Positions 17,761 to 26,689 of a DNA stretch of 64,000 nt are shown here, in pieces. The stretch's first letter is position 1. The number at the start of each line of letters is the position of its first letter. Position numbers and translations under genes: made by a program. Below the pieces are notes generated by a model that saw only the letters and a list, made by a program, of their open reading frames with translations, was not told where the DNA came from and did no database searches. The DNA lies in NCBI RefSeq assembly GCF_007667275.1, contig NZ_VDQT01000004.1, forward strand, positions 420,780 to 484,779, in the 5' to 3' direction. Origin of the DNA: Stenotrophomonas rhizophila. Lineage in GTDB: Bacteria > Pseudomonadota > Gammaproteobacteria > Xanthomonadales > Xanthomonadaceae.

Positions 17761-18126
17761 TTACCGCTTGCCGTCCAGATCCACGATCGGAACGAAGCCG
17801 CCATAGATCATCCGCTTGCCGTCGAACGGCATCGGGTTTTTCTCCGGATCCATGCGCGGGTCGCTCATCATCTTCTCCATGCAGGCATCGCGCGTGGACT
17901 TGTCCGGCCACTCGACCCAGGAGAACACCAACGTTTCATCGTCCTTGGCTTCGACCGCGCGGAAGAAGTCGGTCTGCTTGCCGCGGGGGACATCATCGGC
18001 CCAGCATTCGACGACGCGTATGGCGCCGAAGTCGATGAATACCGAGTCGCCTTCATTGGCGTGATCGATGAACTTCTGTTTGTTGGCGGTGGGTACGGCC
18101 AGTACGAAACCGTCGATATAGGACAT
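17761..18126 (-). CDS. DUF1428 family protein
   Basis: A 121-residue soluble protein of the DUF1428 family, which has a ferredoxin-like dimeric alpha/beta-barrel fold. Family-typical stretches are the N-terminal MSYIDGFVLAVP, the WADDVPRGK region with FFRAVEAK, and the C-terminal MPFDGKRMIYGGF. No catalytic role is established for the family. It converges with the upstream membrane protein gene and has a 696-base gap before the next gene. Confidence 0.9.
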   Translation of the reverse strand: MSYIDGFVLAVPTANKQKFIDHANEGDSVFIDFGAIRVVECWADDVPRGKQTDFFRAVEAKDDETLVFSWVEWPDKSTRDACMEKMMSDPRMDPEKNPMPFDGKRMIYGGFVPIVDLDGKR

Positions 18127-18822
18127 CTGCAGCCTCCGGTCACCGGTGCGCCAGGATGGGCACCTTCACAGGTACGACGCATGGGCGTGGGGGAAATCGA
18201 CAGTGCGCCTGGCCTCCGTCAAATCACGTGATGGCTGCCTGTTCATGCGGTGTCATCGCGCAGAATCAATTGCTTGTGCGCGGCGCGAGCCACACGGGAG
18301 TGGGTCGGGGGTCAGAAAAACCCTAACCACAGTGAGGAACATCCTGATGTTTACGGGACCGTGTTCAGCACACTATGCAGAGGCCGGGCAGGGCCTACCC
18401 CAAGAGACCTGCGGTGCGACGCCCCAGCTGCGTCAGCCGGTGCAATACGGAAGATGGGCGCGTTAGCCGACTACTCCCCAAGAGCGGCTTCCCCAACGCG
18501 CGACGCCCCGCGAGGGTATCGTCGTGACCGGATTCCATTCTGCGTTGCCGTGCCGTTCTGGCCGGTATGCCGCTCCAGGATTGTTTGCGAACGCTCAGCT
18601 ACCGCGCTGACACGCATGGCGTGTCACTACGTCACGCGTTGTGCACGGCACGACATTGCATTGCGCGCGTATGACACGCGCCGACTGAATGGTTGCCGAA
18701 AATTCGCTGCGTTGAAGGTGGCCTACTTCAGGGCGCGTTGTGTCGAATAACGGAGAATTTACATTCCCGATGCAGAAGCCGCTTGCGCCACTGCACGACC
18801 GAACAAGAAAAGGTGTACCCCC
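18127..18822. other. 696-base intergenic region upstream of the Ax21 gene
   Basis: The longest gene-free stretch in the window. Small open frames exist but have poor composition and no good ribosome sites. The sequence is less GC-rich than its surroundings and contains several possible hairpins: GACGC/GCGTC near 18418, AGCCG/CGGCT near 18465-18490, and a 19-base palindrome at 18608-18626. A weak promoter candidate for the Ax21 gene is TTGTGT (18738-18743) and TACATT (18760-18765) with 16 bases between. A small RNA in 18300-18500 is possible but not demonstrated. Confidence 0.45.
18608..18626. promoter_or_regulatory. Operator-like palindrome TGACACGC-ATG-GCGTGTCA
   Basis: A perfect inverted repeat with 8-base arms and a 3-base centre, about 200 bases upstream of the Ax21 start codon. 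A partial copy (ATGACACGC) recurs near 18669-18677. The length and symmetry fit a dimeric helix-turn-helix regulator site, but no regulator gene is adjacent. Confidence 0.4.
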
Positions 18823-19395
18823 ATGAAGACTTCCCTGATTGCCCTGGCGCTGGCCGCCGCTCTGCCGTTCGCTGCTTCCGCTGCCGAAGGCCTTTCCTAC
18901 AATTACGCCGAAGGCGACTACGTCAAGACCGATGCCGACGGTGGCAAGGCTGACGGTTGGGGTGTCAAGGGTTCGTACGGTTTCCTGCCGAACTTCCATG
19001 CGTTTGGTGAGTACAGCCAGCAGAAGACCGACATCGGCGACTTCAAGATTGACCAGTGGCGCGTGGGCGTGGGCTACAACCACGAAATCGCCACCAGCAC
19101 CGACTTCGTGGGCCGCGTTGCCTACAACAAGTACGACCCGAAGGAAGGCCTGGACTTCAACGGCTACAGCGCCGAAGCCGGTATCCGCACCGCGTTCGGC
19201 GACCATGCCGAAGTCTATGCCATGGCTGGCTACGAGGATTACAGCAAGAAGCGTGGCATCAACCCGGACGGCGAGTTCTACGGTCGCCTCGGTGGCCAGG
19301 TGAAGTTGAACCAGAACTGGGGCATCAACGGCGATATCAAGATGGATCGCCACGGTGACAAGGAATGGTCGGTCGGCCCGCGCTTCAGCTGGTAA
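18823..19395 (+). CDS. Ax21 family outer-membrane protein
   Basis: A 190-residue outer-membrane beta-barrel protein. Residues 1-20 are a signal peptide ending in the cleavage-site pattern ASAAEG. The mature part alternates polar and aromatic residues, has the family words GLSYNYAEGDYV and ADGWGVKGSYGF, and ends in the outer-membrane sorting signal GPRFSW with a terminal Trp. The match to Xanthomonas and Stenotrophomonas Ax21 is clear by eye along the whole length. Early reports of Ax21 as an immune elicitor and quorum signal were withdrawn, so a structural or surface role is the safer reading. It ends in a strong terminator. Confidence 0.92.
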   Translation: MKTSLIALALAAALPFAASAAEGLSYNYAEGDYVKTDADGGKADGWGVKGSYGFLPNFHAFGEYSQQKTDIGDFKIDQWRVGVGYNHEIATSTDFVGRVAYNKYDPKEGLDFNGYSAEAGIRTAFGDHAEVYAMAGYEDYSKKRGINPDGEFYGRLGGQVKLNQNWGINGDIKMDRHGDKEWSVGPRFSW

Positions 19396-19439
19396 GCGGC
19401 GTCTGATCGCTCCGCTGCGCGCCTGAACGGCGCAGCGGC

Positions 19440-19468
19440 AAGGCCCGGCACATTGCCGGGCCTTTTTT
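19440..19468 (+). terminator. Intrinsic terminator of the Ax21 gene
   Basis: A perfect stem AAGGCCCGGC/GCCGGGCCTT around a short ACATT-type loop, followed by a run of T residues, 45 bases after the stop codon. It is a textbook Rho-independent terminator. Confidence 0.93.
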
Positions 19469-19482
19469 GTGCGCGCGAAAGG

Positions 19483-19588
19483 CGTACCGACCAACGGTCG
19501 GCACCTACCACCCCATACACCGGTAGGCGGCCACCGTTGGTGGTCGCGCACGCGCAGCAGCCGGTAGGCGGCCACCGTTGGTGGTCGC
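19483..19588. repeat. Three SMAG palindromes
   Basis: One element is on the minus strand (19483-19507, GACCGTTGGTC-type core) and two are on the plus strand (19522-19547 and 19563-19588) in direct repeat with a 41-base period and identical cores (GGCCACC/GGTGGTC). They fill the gap between the Ax21 terminator and the Nudix gene. Confidence 0.85.
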
Positions 19589-19629
19589 GGCCCCGCAGGC
19601 GATAATGCCGCCGCCTCCCGGAGAACCGC

Positions 19630-20055
19630 ATGTCCCAGCCGACCCCACCGCAACAACCCCGCGTCGGCTGTGGTGCCGTCATCCAGCGTGCCGATGGCGC
19701 CGTCCTGCTGGTCAAGCGCGGGCGCGCCCCCGAGCAGGGCCACTGGGGCCTGCCCGGCGGCAAGGTCGACTGGATGGAAAAAGTGGAAGACACCGTGGTG
19801 CGCGAAGTGCTGGAAGAAACCGGCCTGCGCGTCGCGTTGGAGCGGCTGCTCTGCGTGGTGGATCACTTCGAGCCGGCGTTGGGCCAGCACTGGGTGGCAC
19901 CGGTCTACCTGGCGCGCACGCTGGACGACACTCCGGCCGCATCGCTCGAACCCGAGGCGATCCTGGCCGTGGACTGGTTCGCGGCCGACGCATTGCCCGC
20001 CCCCCTGACCCGCTCGGCCACCGAAGGCCTGGCGCGGCTCGCCGAGCCGCGCTGA
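19630..20055 (+). CDS. Nudix hydrolase
   Basis: A 141-residue hydrolase of nucleoside diphosphate-linked compounds. The complete Nudix box is present at about residues 38-60 (GGKVDWMEKVEDTVVREVLE, then ETG), with the metal-binding Glu residues of REVLEE. The early part (GCGAVIQRADGAVLLVKRG) fits the standard fold. The exact substrate is not evident; the WGLPGGKVDW pattern is common in broad-specificity or ADP-ribose-like members. It converges with the end of the alginate operon, with eight bases between the stops. Confidence 0.9.
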   Translation: MSQPTPPQQPRVGCGAVIQRADGAVLLVKRGRAPEQGHWGLPGGKVDWMEKVEDTVVREVLEETGLRVALERLLCVVDHFEPALGQHWVAPVYLARTLDDTPAASLEPEAILAVDWFAADALPAPLTRSATEGLARLAEPR

Positions 20056-20063
20056 GCCGCGCG

Positions 20064-21167
20064 CTAGCGTCGTGCGGCGGCAGCGTCGCCGCGCGCCACC
20101 GCTTCCACTTCCTCGCGGCTGGCACACGCGGCATCGCCCGGCGTGGTCATCGCCAATGCGCCATGCGCTGCCCCCAGTTCCACCGCCGCCTGTTCACCGA
20201 GGCCTTCCAGCAGGGCATGCACCACCCCGGCCACGAACGCATCGCCGCCGCCGACGCGGTCCAGCAGGTCCACTTCGCGCGCGGCCGAGACGAACAGGGC
20301 CTCGCGGTTGCGCAGCGCGCCGGCCCAACCGTTGCGGGCCGCGTTGCTTGCATCGCGCAGGGTGAACGCCACAGCCTGCAGGTTCGGGAAACGCTCCAGC
20401 GCCCGCAGCGCCGCCGCATCGGCTGGGCCCACATCCATCGGTGTCTCGCGACGGCCCAGGTCGGCCAGGTCCATGCCGAGGCAGGCCGCGAACGAGTACT
20501 CGTCGCCAATGAGCAGGTCGCACTCGGCGGCGATCGCGCAGTTGCCCTGCCGCGCCGCATCCGGATCCGGGTGGCTGTTCCACAGGCTGGCGCGGTAGTT
20601 GAGGTCATAGGACACAGCCACGCCATGCCGTCGCGCCGCGCGCACCGCGGCGATGGCGGTCTGCGCACTGTGTTCGGACAACGCGGCGAAGATGCCACCG
20701 GTGTGCAGCCAACGCCCCCCGAGCACGCCGAACAGGGTGTCCCAGTCATACTCGTCTGCCTGCAGCTGGGACGCCGCGGAGTACGCGCGGTCGGACACGC
20801 CCAGTGGCGCACGCACCCCAAAACCCCGCTCGGTGAAGTTCAGCCCCATGCGGGTGTTGCGGCCGATGCCGTCGTACCCGCGCCAGATGATCTGGCTGGC
20901 ATCCACCCCGCCGGCCTGGATCAGCTGCTGCGCCAGCAGCCCCAGCTCATTGCGCGGCAGCGCAGTCAGCACCGCGGTGGAATGGCCGAACGTGCTGCTG
21001 AGCCCGCGCGCCACGTTGTACTCGCCGCCGCCTTCCCACACCTGGAACTGCCGCGCATTGCGCACGCGGCCTTCGCCGGGGTCGAACCGCAGCATCACTT
21101 CGCCCAGCGCCATCGCAGCCCAGCGCGGGGTAGGGTGGGGCGCCAGCTGGAACCGTTGCGCGCTCAT
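20064..21167 (-). CDS. kdgK: 2-keto-3-deoxygluconate kinase (PfkB family)
   Basis: A 367-residue sugar kinase that would phosphorylate 2-keto-3-deoxygluconate to KDPG, the last step visible here of alginate catabolism. PfkB features are the N-terminal GEVMLRFDP, the Gly-rich EGGGEYNVARGL and the C-terminal DRVGGGDAFVAG with the catalytic Asp; the DRVGGGD form is typical of KdgK enzymes. The start at 21167 overlaps the GDSL gene by ATGA. It is the last gene of a six-gene operon. The KDPG aldolase that would follow is not in the window. Confidence 0.88.
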   Translation of the reverse strand: MSAQRFQLAPHPTPRWAAMALGEVMLRFDPGEGRVRNARQFQVWEGGGEYNVARGLSSTFGHSTAVLTALPRNELGLLAQQLIQAGGVDASQIIWRGYDGIGRNTRMGLNFTERGFGVRAPLGVSDRAYSAASQLQADEYDWDTLFGVLGGRWLHTGGIFAALSEHSAQTAIAAVRAARRHGVAVSYDLNYRASLWNSHPDPDAARQGNCAIAAECDLLIGDEYSFAACLGMDLADLGRRETPMDVGPADAAALRALERFPNLQAVAFTLRDASNAARNGWAGALRNREALFVSAAREVDLLDRVGGGDAFVAGVVHALLEGLGEQAAVELGAAHGALAMTTPGDAACASREEVEAVARGDAAAARR

Positions 21168-22345
21168 CGTGCGGTGCACCCGAGCAGGGCCAGGTCCACG
21201 CCTTCGGCCATGCGCCGGTAGCCTTCGTCGTTCGGGTGCAGGAAATCGCGGGTGATGGCTTCCGGCAGGAACTCCGGCTTGGCCGGGTCGCGCAGGATCC
21301 GGTCGAAGTCGATCAGCGCATCGAAGCCACTGCGGCCACCGCGCATCCAGGTGTTCAGCGTGGTGCGCGTGCCGGCCGATACGGGTTCGTAGCGGTCCGA
21401 CCCACCGAACGGCGTGATCGTGGCGGCGATCGCGCGGATGCCGTTGCTGTGCAGGCGCTCGGCGACCTGGCGGTAACCCAGCACCATGTCCTCGGCATTG
21501 CGGCCCGGCACCGGTGGGGTGCCGCCGTCATGGCGGATATCGTTGATGCCTTCGAACAGGATCACCCGATCCACGTGCGGCAATGCGATCACATCGCGGT
21601 CCAGCCGCGCCAGCGCGCTGTGGCTGCGGCCATGGTCCATCACCTTGTTGCCGCTGATGCCCGCATTCACCAGCACCACCTGGTCAGGGCAGGCCTGCTG
21701 CAGGCGGGCGGCCAGCAGTGAAGGCCAATCGCCGTTGCTGCCGCGCGTGGCGGTGCCCCCTTCGGTGATCGAATCGCCCAGCGCGACCACCACGATCGGC
21801 GTGCTGCTGCGCTCGGCCAGCACCGCCGACACCACGTTCTGCCGGTAGGCCAGCTTCACGCTGTCGCCCACCTCGGCATGGCGGCCATCGGCAATCCGCA
21901 GCGCAGTGCGCCGCACCGCCGGCTGGGTGGGTTCGGGGAAGTACACGGTGAGCGAGACATCAGCCAGCGCCGGCACTGCCATCGGCACCGGGTCGCTGAG
22001 CAGCACCGCGCCCACTGGCACGGTGACCTCGCTGCGACCGTTGAAGGTCACCAACTTGGCCGGGGTGGCCTTGCCGGTGCGCTGCGCGGTGGCGCCGCCG
22101 ATATGCAGCGGCGCCACGCCCAGCTCATTGGTGATGCGGAAGCGCAGCGCAGTGGCCGAGCTGGCCAGGCGCATGTCCTGGCGTACGGTTTGGTTGGCGA
22201 ACTGCACCGGTGCTTCCGGCGCGCCGTCCTGACGGTCGGGCGCCGGCGAGGCGGTCCAGGCCGGTACCCAGACCTGGGCCTGGCTGGGCAGCGCGGCGGC
22301 GCTGGTGACAAGTGCAAATGAAAGTGCAGTGATCCAGCGCAGCAT
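21164..22345 (-). CDS. Secreted SGNH/GDSL hydrolase, putative acetylesterase
   Basis: A 393-residue secreted esterase. Residues 1-23 are a signal peptide (ALPSQAQ cleavage region). A beta-rich N-terminal domain (about 25-180) precedes the SGNH domain with GDSITEG (Ser192), a Gly block near NAGISG, GINDIRHD with the block III Asn, and Asp367/His370 in DFLHPND. It is coupled by a four-base overlap to kdgK and lies 29 bases after the SDR gene, inside the alginate operon. Removal of O-acetyl groups from bacterial alginate is a reasonable inference, not a demonstrated activity. Confidence 0.85.
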   Translation of the reverse strand: MLRWITALSFALVTSAAALPSQAQVWVPAWTASPAPDRQDGAPEAPVQFANQTVRQDMRLASSATALRFRITNELGVAPLHIGGATAQRTGKATPAKLVTFNGRSEVTVPVGAVLLSDPVPMAVPALADVSLTVYFPEPTQPAVRRTALRIADGRHAEVGDSVKLAYRQNVVSAVLAERSSTPIVVVALGDSITEGGTATRGSNGDWPSLLAARLQQACPDQVVLVNAGISGNKVMDHGRSHSALARLDRDVIALPHVDRVILFEGINDIRHDGGTPPVPGRNAEDMVLGYRQVAERLHSNGIRAIAATITPFGGSDRYEPVSAGTRTTLNTWMRGGRSGFDALIDFDRILRDPAKPEFLPEAITRDFLHPNDEGYRRMAEGVDLALLGCTAR

Positions 22346-22374
22346 GGCGGCCCTCCCAGGCGGTCAGCGTTCTA

Positions 22375-23130
22375 TCAGGAGAAGTAGGTGCCGCCGTTGA
22401 CGTCGACGTTGGCACCGGTGATGAAGCCGGCCGCGTCCGAGGCCAGGTACACCGCGGTGTCGGCGGCTTCCTGCGGACGGCCCTGCCGGCGCAGCGGGGT
22501 GTTGCCGGCCACGGCGGTACGCACTTCCGGCTTGGTGAACTCGTCATGGAAGCGGGTGGCGATCATGCCGCAGCACAGCGCGTTGACGCGGATACCGCGC
22601 GGCCCCAGTTCCTTGGCCATGGCACGGGTGAAGGTCATCACCGCCGCCTTGGCGGTGGCATAGATCGAGGCGCCCGGGCCACCGCCATCGCGGCCGGCCT
22701 GCGAGGCGAAGTTCACGATCGCGCCGCCCTCGGGCATGTGCGGCACCACCGCATGGGTGGTCAGGTAGACCGAGCTCATGTTGAGGTCCATCACCTTGTG
22801 GAAGAACGCCGGGTCGATCTCGGCCAGCGGGCGGCGCTGCACCATGCCGCCGGCCACGTTCACCAGCACGTCGATCCGTGGCCCGAACGCAGCCTGGGTG
22901 GCGGCAACCATGCCGGCCACGGCCTGCGCGTCGGTCACGTCGGCGCGGTGCACGATGGCGGTGCCGCCGGCGGCCTGCACCTGCTGCAGGGTCTCCTGCG
23001 CGCTGGCTTCGTCATTGGCGTAGTTGATGCACACCTTGGCGCCGGCCGCGGCCAGCTTGAGCGAGATCTCACGGCCGATATCGCGGCCGCCACCGGTGAC
23101 GATCGCCACCTTGTCCTTGAACTGATTCAT
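22375..23130 (-). CDS. SDR oxidoreductase, putative DEH reductase
   Basis: A 251-residue short-chain dehydrogenase. The cofactor motif is TGGGRDIG (residues 12-19), the active site has Ser near 143 (NFASQAG) and Tyr-x3-Lys (SIYATAKAA, about 156-160), and the C-terminal DVNGGTYFS is typical. In alginate pathways an SDR of this type reduces 4-deoxy-L-erythro-5-hexoseulose uronate to 2-keto-3-deoxygluconate. The assignment rests on position between the transporter and KdgK; NADH or NADPH preference is not readable with certainty, although an Asn-Tyr pair follows strand 2 where cofactor choice is made. Confidence 0.85.
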   Translation of the reverse strand: MNQFKDKVAIVTGGGRDIGREISLKLAAAGAKVCINYANDEASAQETLQQVQAAGGTAIVHRADVTDAQAVAGMVAATQAAFGPRIDVLVNVAGGMVQRRPLAEIDPAFFHKVMDLNMSSVYLTTHAVVPHMPEGGAIVNFASQAGRDGGGPGASIYATAKAAVMTFTRAMAKELGPRGIRVNALCCGMIATRFHDEFTKPEVRTAVAGNTPLRRQGRPQEAADTAVYLASDAAGFITGANVDVNGGTYFS

Positions 23131-23165
23131 TTGTTACTCCAGTGATGCGAGGGGGAAAAGGAAAT

Positions 23166-24455
23166 TCAGCGGTGCGGCGGCGCGTCGACCTTCTCGACGC
23201 GTCCGGTCACCAGCCACAGGGCGAGCAGGGAGGCGGGCACCAGCGCCGCCACCAGGATGAAGATCGGTGCGTAGGACTCGCGGGTCATCACCGGCACCAG
23301 CCAGGTGGTGATCAGCGTGCCGGCCACCGCGGCCATGCCGCCCAGCCCGGCCAGCGAGCCCACCGATTTGCCGCTGAAGATGTCGCCGGGCAGGGTCTGG
23401 ATGTTGCCGATGGCGATCTGGAAGCCCAGCAGCACGAAGGCGATGGTCACCACCGCCCACACCGGGTCGGTGGCCAGCACCGCGCCCACCAGCGCAGGCG
23501 CCATGATCGCCCCGCCCAGGGTGATCACCCATTTACGCGCGCGGTCCACGCTCCAGCCGGCGCCGATCAGCCGGCCGGACAGCCAGCCGCCGCCGAGGCT
23601 GCCGATCATTGCGCCCACATAGGGCACCCAGGCGAAGATGCCGATCTGCTTGATGTCGAAGCCGAAGGTATCGGCCAGGTAGATCGGCAGCCAGGACACG
23701 AACAGCCACCAGATCGGGTCCAGGAAGAAGCGCGAGATCAGGATGCCCCAGGTCTGCCGGTGGCCCAGCAGCTGGCGCACGTTGGGCGCGTACTCGGCCT
23801 TGGGCACCGCCGGCTGTTCGGCCGGCGCATCCAGGATCAGCGCGCGCTCTGCGGCGCTTACCCACGGATGTTTGTCCGGGCCGGCGCGGTAGATGACCAG
23901 CCACGGTAGCAGCCAGACGAAACCGATCGCGCCGATCAGGATGAACGTGCCGCGCCATCCCAGCCACAGGAACAGCACCGCGATCAGCGGCGCCGACACG
24001 ATCGCGCCAACGGACGCGCCGGCATTGAACACGCCCTGTGCCAGAGCCCGTTCGCGCGCCGGGAACCATTCCGCATTGGCCTTCACCGCACCCGGCCACG
24101 CGCCGGCTTCGCTGATGCCCAGCATGGCCCGCACGATGCTGAAGGACAGGATCGAATGGGTGACCGAGTGCAGTGCGATCGAGATCGACCACACCGCGAT
24201 CGAAAGCGCGAAACCCAGCCGGGTGCCGATGATGTCGAACAGCCGGCCGAACACGAACTGGCCGGCGGCGTAGAACAGCATGAACACCGTGACCAGCAGC
24301 GCGTAGTCTTCCTTGGTGGCGCCCACGTCCTTGGAGATCTGTGGCCACATCACCGCCAGGGCGTTGCGGTCGATGTAGTTGATCACCGTGGCCACCGCGA
24401 TCAGGGCCACGATCAGCCAGCGTACGTAGGACGTTGCCTTGCTCGTGATCTTCAT
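23166..24455 (-). CDS. MFS transporter, hexuronate/ExuT-like (ACS family)
   Basis: A 429-residue inner-membrane transporter with twelve predicted helices. The N-terminal NYIDRNALAVMWPQI and the loop GRLFDIIGTRLGFALSI fit the anion:cation symporter family that includes ExuT. The loop between helices 6 and 7 (about residues 195-235) is charged. In this operon it should import unsaturated uronate or DEH after lyase action in the periplasm. It overlaps the PL17 gene by ATGA and is followed after 35 bases by the SDR gene. Confidence 0.88.
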   Translation of the reverse strand: MKITSKATSYVRWLIVALIAVATVINYIDRNALAVMWPQISKDVGATKEDYALLVTVFMLFYAAGQFVFGRLFDIIGTRLGFALSIAVWSISIALHSVTHSILSFSIVRAMLGISEAGAWPGAVKANAEWFPARERALAQGVFNAGASVGAIVSAPLIAVLFLWLGWRGTFILIGAIGFVWLLPWLVIYRAGPDKHPWVSAAERALILDAPAEQPAVPKAEYAPNVRQLLGHRQTWGILISRFFLDPIWWLFVSWLPIYLADTFGFDIKQIGIFAWVPYVGAMIGSLGGGWLSGRLIGAGWSVDRARKWVITLGGAIMAPALVGAVLATDPVWAVVTIAFVLLGFQIAIGNIQTLPGDIFSGKSVGSLAGLGGMAAVAGTLITTWLVPVMTRESYAPIFILVAALVPASLLALWLVTGRVEKVDAPPHR

Positions 24456-26689
24456 TTGCCGTCCTTGCCGCTGGCGGTGTCGAAGCGCTTCCAGCCGCCG
24501 TTCCAGGTCCAGCGCTGGCCGTTCCCGCTCACTTCGTGCGTGCCGCCCTTGGACGGATCATCGGCCACCCCCAGTGCCACCCGCTTGCCGCCCGCCAGCG
24601 CCAGCACCAGCACGCTGGCGTCCTTGCCGCGGTAGTGGGTGATCGCATCGATGCGGCTGTTGGCGCCGCGCACGGTTTCGGCCGTGCCGTCGTACTGCCC
24701 ATGCGGTTCCAGCACGCCGTAGAAGGTGGTGCTGGCCTGGCCATCCACGCGCTGCAGCAGCAACGGCTCGCGGCGCAGGTTGAACGACGGGTCGTTGGCG
24801 CCGCTTTCGCCGATCAACGCACGCGATGGCGCGGTGCTGGCGAAACGGTAGGTATAGAAGCGCCCATCCAGCAGCCAGGTCAGGCTGCGGGCCTCGGCGG
24901 AGGGGTCGCTGGAGGCATCCACCCACACGTGCTGGTAGCCGTTGGCCGTGCCCAGCACCGGCCGGGTGGCCACGGCCGATTGCGCCTTGAAGCCGACGTC
25001 CATGATGTGGCCGTTGAAGTGCAGCGGCAGGTCGTAGCGGGCCGGTTTGCTGCCGTCCACGCGCAGCAGGTCCAGCACCACCGGCTGGCCCAGCGAGGGG
25101 TGCGACAGCAGCGCCTGGGTGCGGGTGAAGCTCACGCCGTCGTACGCACCGTCCATGCGTGCCGACACGATCTGGGTGTCGTCGGTCACCGCGAACAGCA
25201 GCGGGACCGGCGACAGCGGCTGGCCCTTCTTCCAGTCACCGCCGAAGTGGCTCTGCTCGTTCACCACCAGCGTGTTGTGCGCCAGCGTCTGCCGCGCCCA
25301 GCTGGTGTTCTCGGGCAGGTAGATGCCGCCGGACTTGGCTTCGATGTTGAGGAAGCGCGCCGCGCCGTAGTCGGTGACCACGCGCTGGCGGTTGTCGTAG
25401 AACAGCCAGTTGAGCTTGTCGAAGTGACCGTGGCCCATGCCCTGCTTGGTGTTCTTCATCACCAGCGCCTGGCCGTTCTCGCCACCCATGCGCAGGATCG
25501 CCAGTGCGCCTTCGGTGCCGTCCGGACCGTCGCGCAGCAGGGTGGGCACGAAGTCATAGGGCTTGGCCTTGTTTTCAGCCAGCGCCTTGGCCACCTGCAG
25601 CCCTTCGGGCGAGAGCAGCACGCGCTTCTGGTCCTTGGCGACCGACAGCAACCGTGCATCGCCGGTGTTGGCGTACGCGATGTCGATGCCTGCCACGAGC
25701 TCTTCGGTGTCCAGCCCCTTGTCCAGGATCGCGTCGTTGATCGGGATGAAGTAACCGCCATAGCTGCTCTGCACCAGCGCATCCACTGCCTTGAGCAGCA
25801 CCCCGTCGCGGCGCTTGAAGATTCCTCGGTCGGGTTCGTTGCGCTGTACAGCATTCGCGAACAGGATGAACGGCGCCAGCGCATACCGCTGGTAGTACGG
25901 GCCTTCCTCGTAATAGCCATCCGGCGAAAACAGCTGGTCCACCTGCTTGAGGAAGCCGGCGCTGCCATCGCGCCTGCTGCCCTTCAGCGCCTGATCCACC
26001 AGTACCGGATCGCGCAGCACATAGCCGGTCATGCCGGTGGCGGCCACCGCCCAGGTGGCGTGGTTGTGGATCTTGTCGAAATTCTCCGGGTTGCCGCTCA
26101 GGAACCGCGCCATCGCCCGGAACACGTTGTCGTCGATGGTGCGGCGTTCGTCGGCGGTGAGGCTGTCGCGGATCGCGTCGTAGCCCTGCACGGCGTTGAC
26201 CAGCCACACCGAATCATTGAGGGTCTGCCAGAACAGTCGCCCGGGAATCTGCCCGCGTCCTTCCGGATGCGCCCCCAGGCCGGGGTACAGCTTGGCGTAG
26301 CCGAGGAGCACATCGCGCGCGAAGTTCGCATACGCCTTGTCGCCGGTCAGGCGGTACAGCGCGCCCGCGGCCTGGATGGCCTGGTAATTGCGCTTGTGCT
26401 GTTCGTGGGTGTAGCCGCCGCCCTTGTCCTTGGGTACCGGCACGTCGATGCCGGCCTTCATCATGGCACGCACGAGTTTTTCCGCACGCGCCTGTTCCCT
26501 GGCGAACATCGGGTAGCCGGCACCGTCGCGGCGCATCTGCTCCCACTGCGCGGCGGTGACCAGCACCGGTGCGGTGTCGGCCTGGGTGCCGCGCGCGGCG
26601 GCGCTGGGCGCCTGCGCGTGCGCGACGGGCAGCGCGCAGGCGCTGAAAGTGGCCGCCAGCAGCAGCATCAGGGGCGTGGAACGCGTCAT
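24452..26689 (-). CDS. Oligoalginate lyase, polysaccharide lyase family 17
   Basis: A 745-residue exolytic alginate lyase with a signal peptide (residues 1-26, ending VAHAQA). An alpha/alpha-toroid AlgL-like domain (about 45-400) carries Asn209-His210 (KIHNHATWAV) and Tyr266 (GPYYQRYALAPF), matching catalytic residues known for PL17 Alg17c by position and spacing. A heparinase II/III-like beta domain follows (about 410-700) with GMGHGHFDKLNW. It should release unsaturated monouronate from oligomers in the periplasm. It overlaps both neighbours by four bases. Confidence 0.93.
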   Translation of the reverse strand: MTRSTPLMLLLAATFSACALPVAHAQAPSAAARGTQADTAPVLVTAAQWEQMRRDGAGYPMFAREQARAEKLVRAMMKAGIDVPVPKDKGGGYTHEQHKRNYQAIQAAGALYRLTGDKAYANFARDVLLGYAKLYPGLGAHPEGRGQIPGRLFWQTLNDSVWLVNAVQGYDAIRDSLTADERRTIDDNVFRAMARFLSGNPENFDKIHNHATWAVAATGMTGYVLRDPVLVDQALKGSRRDGSAGFLKQVDQLFSPDGYYEEGPYYQRYALAPFILFANAVQRNEPDRGIFKRRDGVLLKAVDALVQSSYGGYFIPINDAILDKGLDTEELVAGIDIAYANTGDARLLSVAKDQKRVLLSPEGLQVAKALAENKAKPYDFVPTLLRDGPDGTEGALAILRMGGENGQALVMKNTKQGMGHGHFDKLNWLFYDNRQRVVTDYGAARFLNIEAKSGGIYLPENTSWARQTLAHNTLVVNEQSHFGGDWKKGQPLSPVPLLFAVTDDTQIVSARMDGAYDGVSFTRTQALLSHPSLGQPVVLDLLRVDGSKPARYDLPLHFNGHIMDVGFKAQSAVATRPVLGTANGYQHVWVDASSDPSAEARSLTWLLDGRFYTYRFASTAPSRALIGESGANDPSFNLRREPLLLQRVDGQASTTFYGVLEPHGQYDGTAETVRGANSRIDAITHYRGKDASVLVLALAGGKRVALGVADDPSKGGTHEVSGNGQRWTWNGGWKRFDTASGKDGK

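Noticed and set aside
18250..18750. A 166-codon open frame in the gap before Ax21
   Set aside because: No ribosome site, mixed Arg/Cys/Ala composition, no recognisable fold; treated as non-coding.
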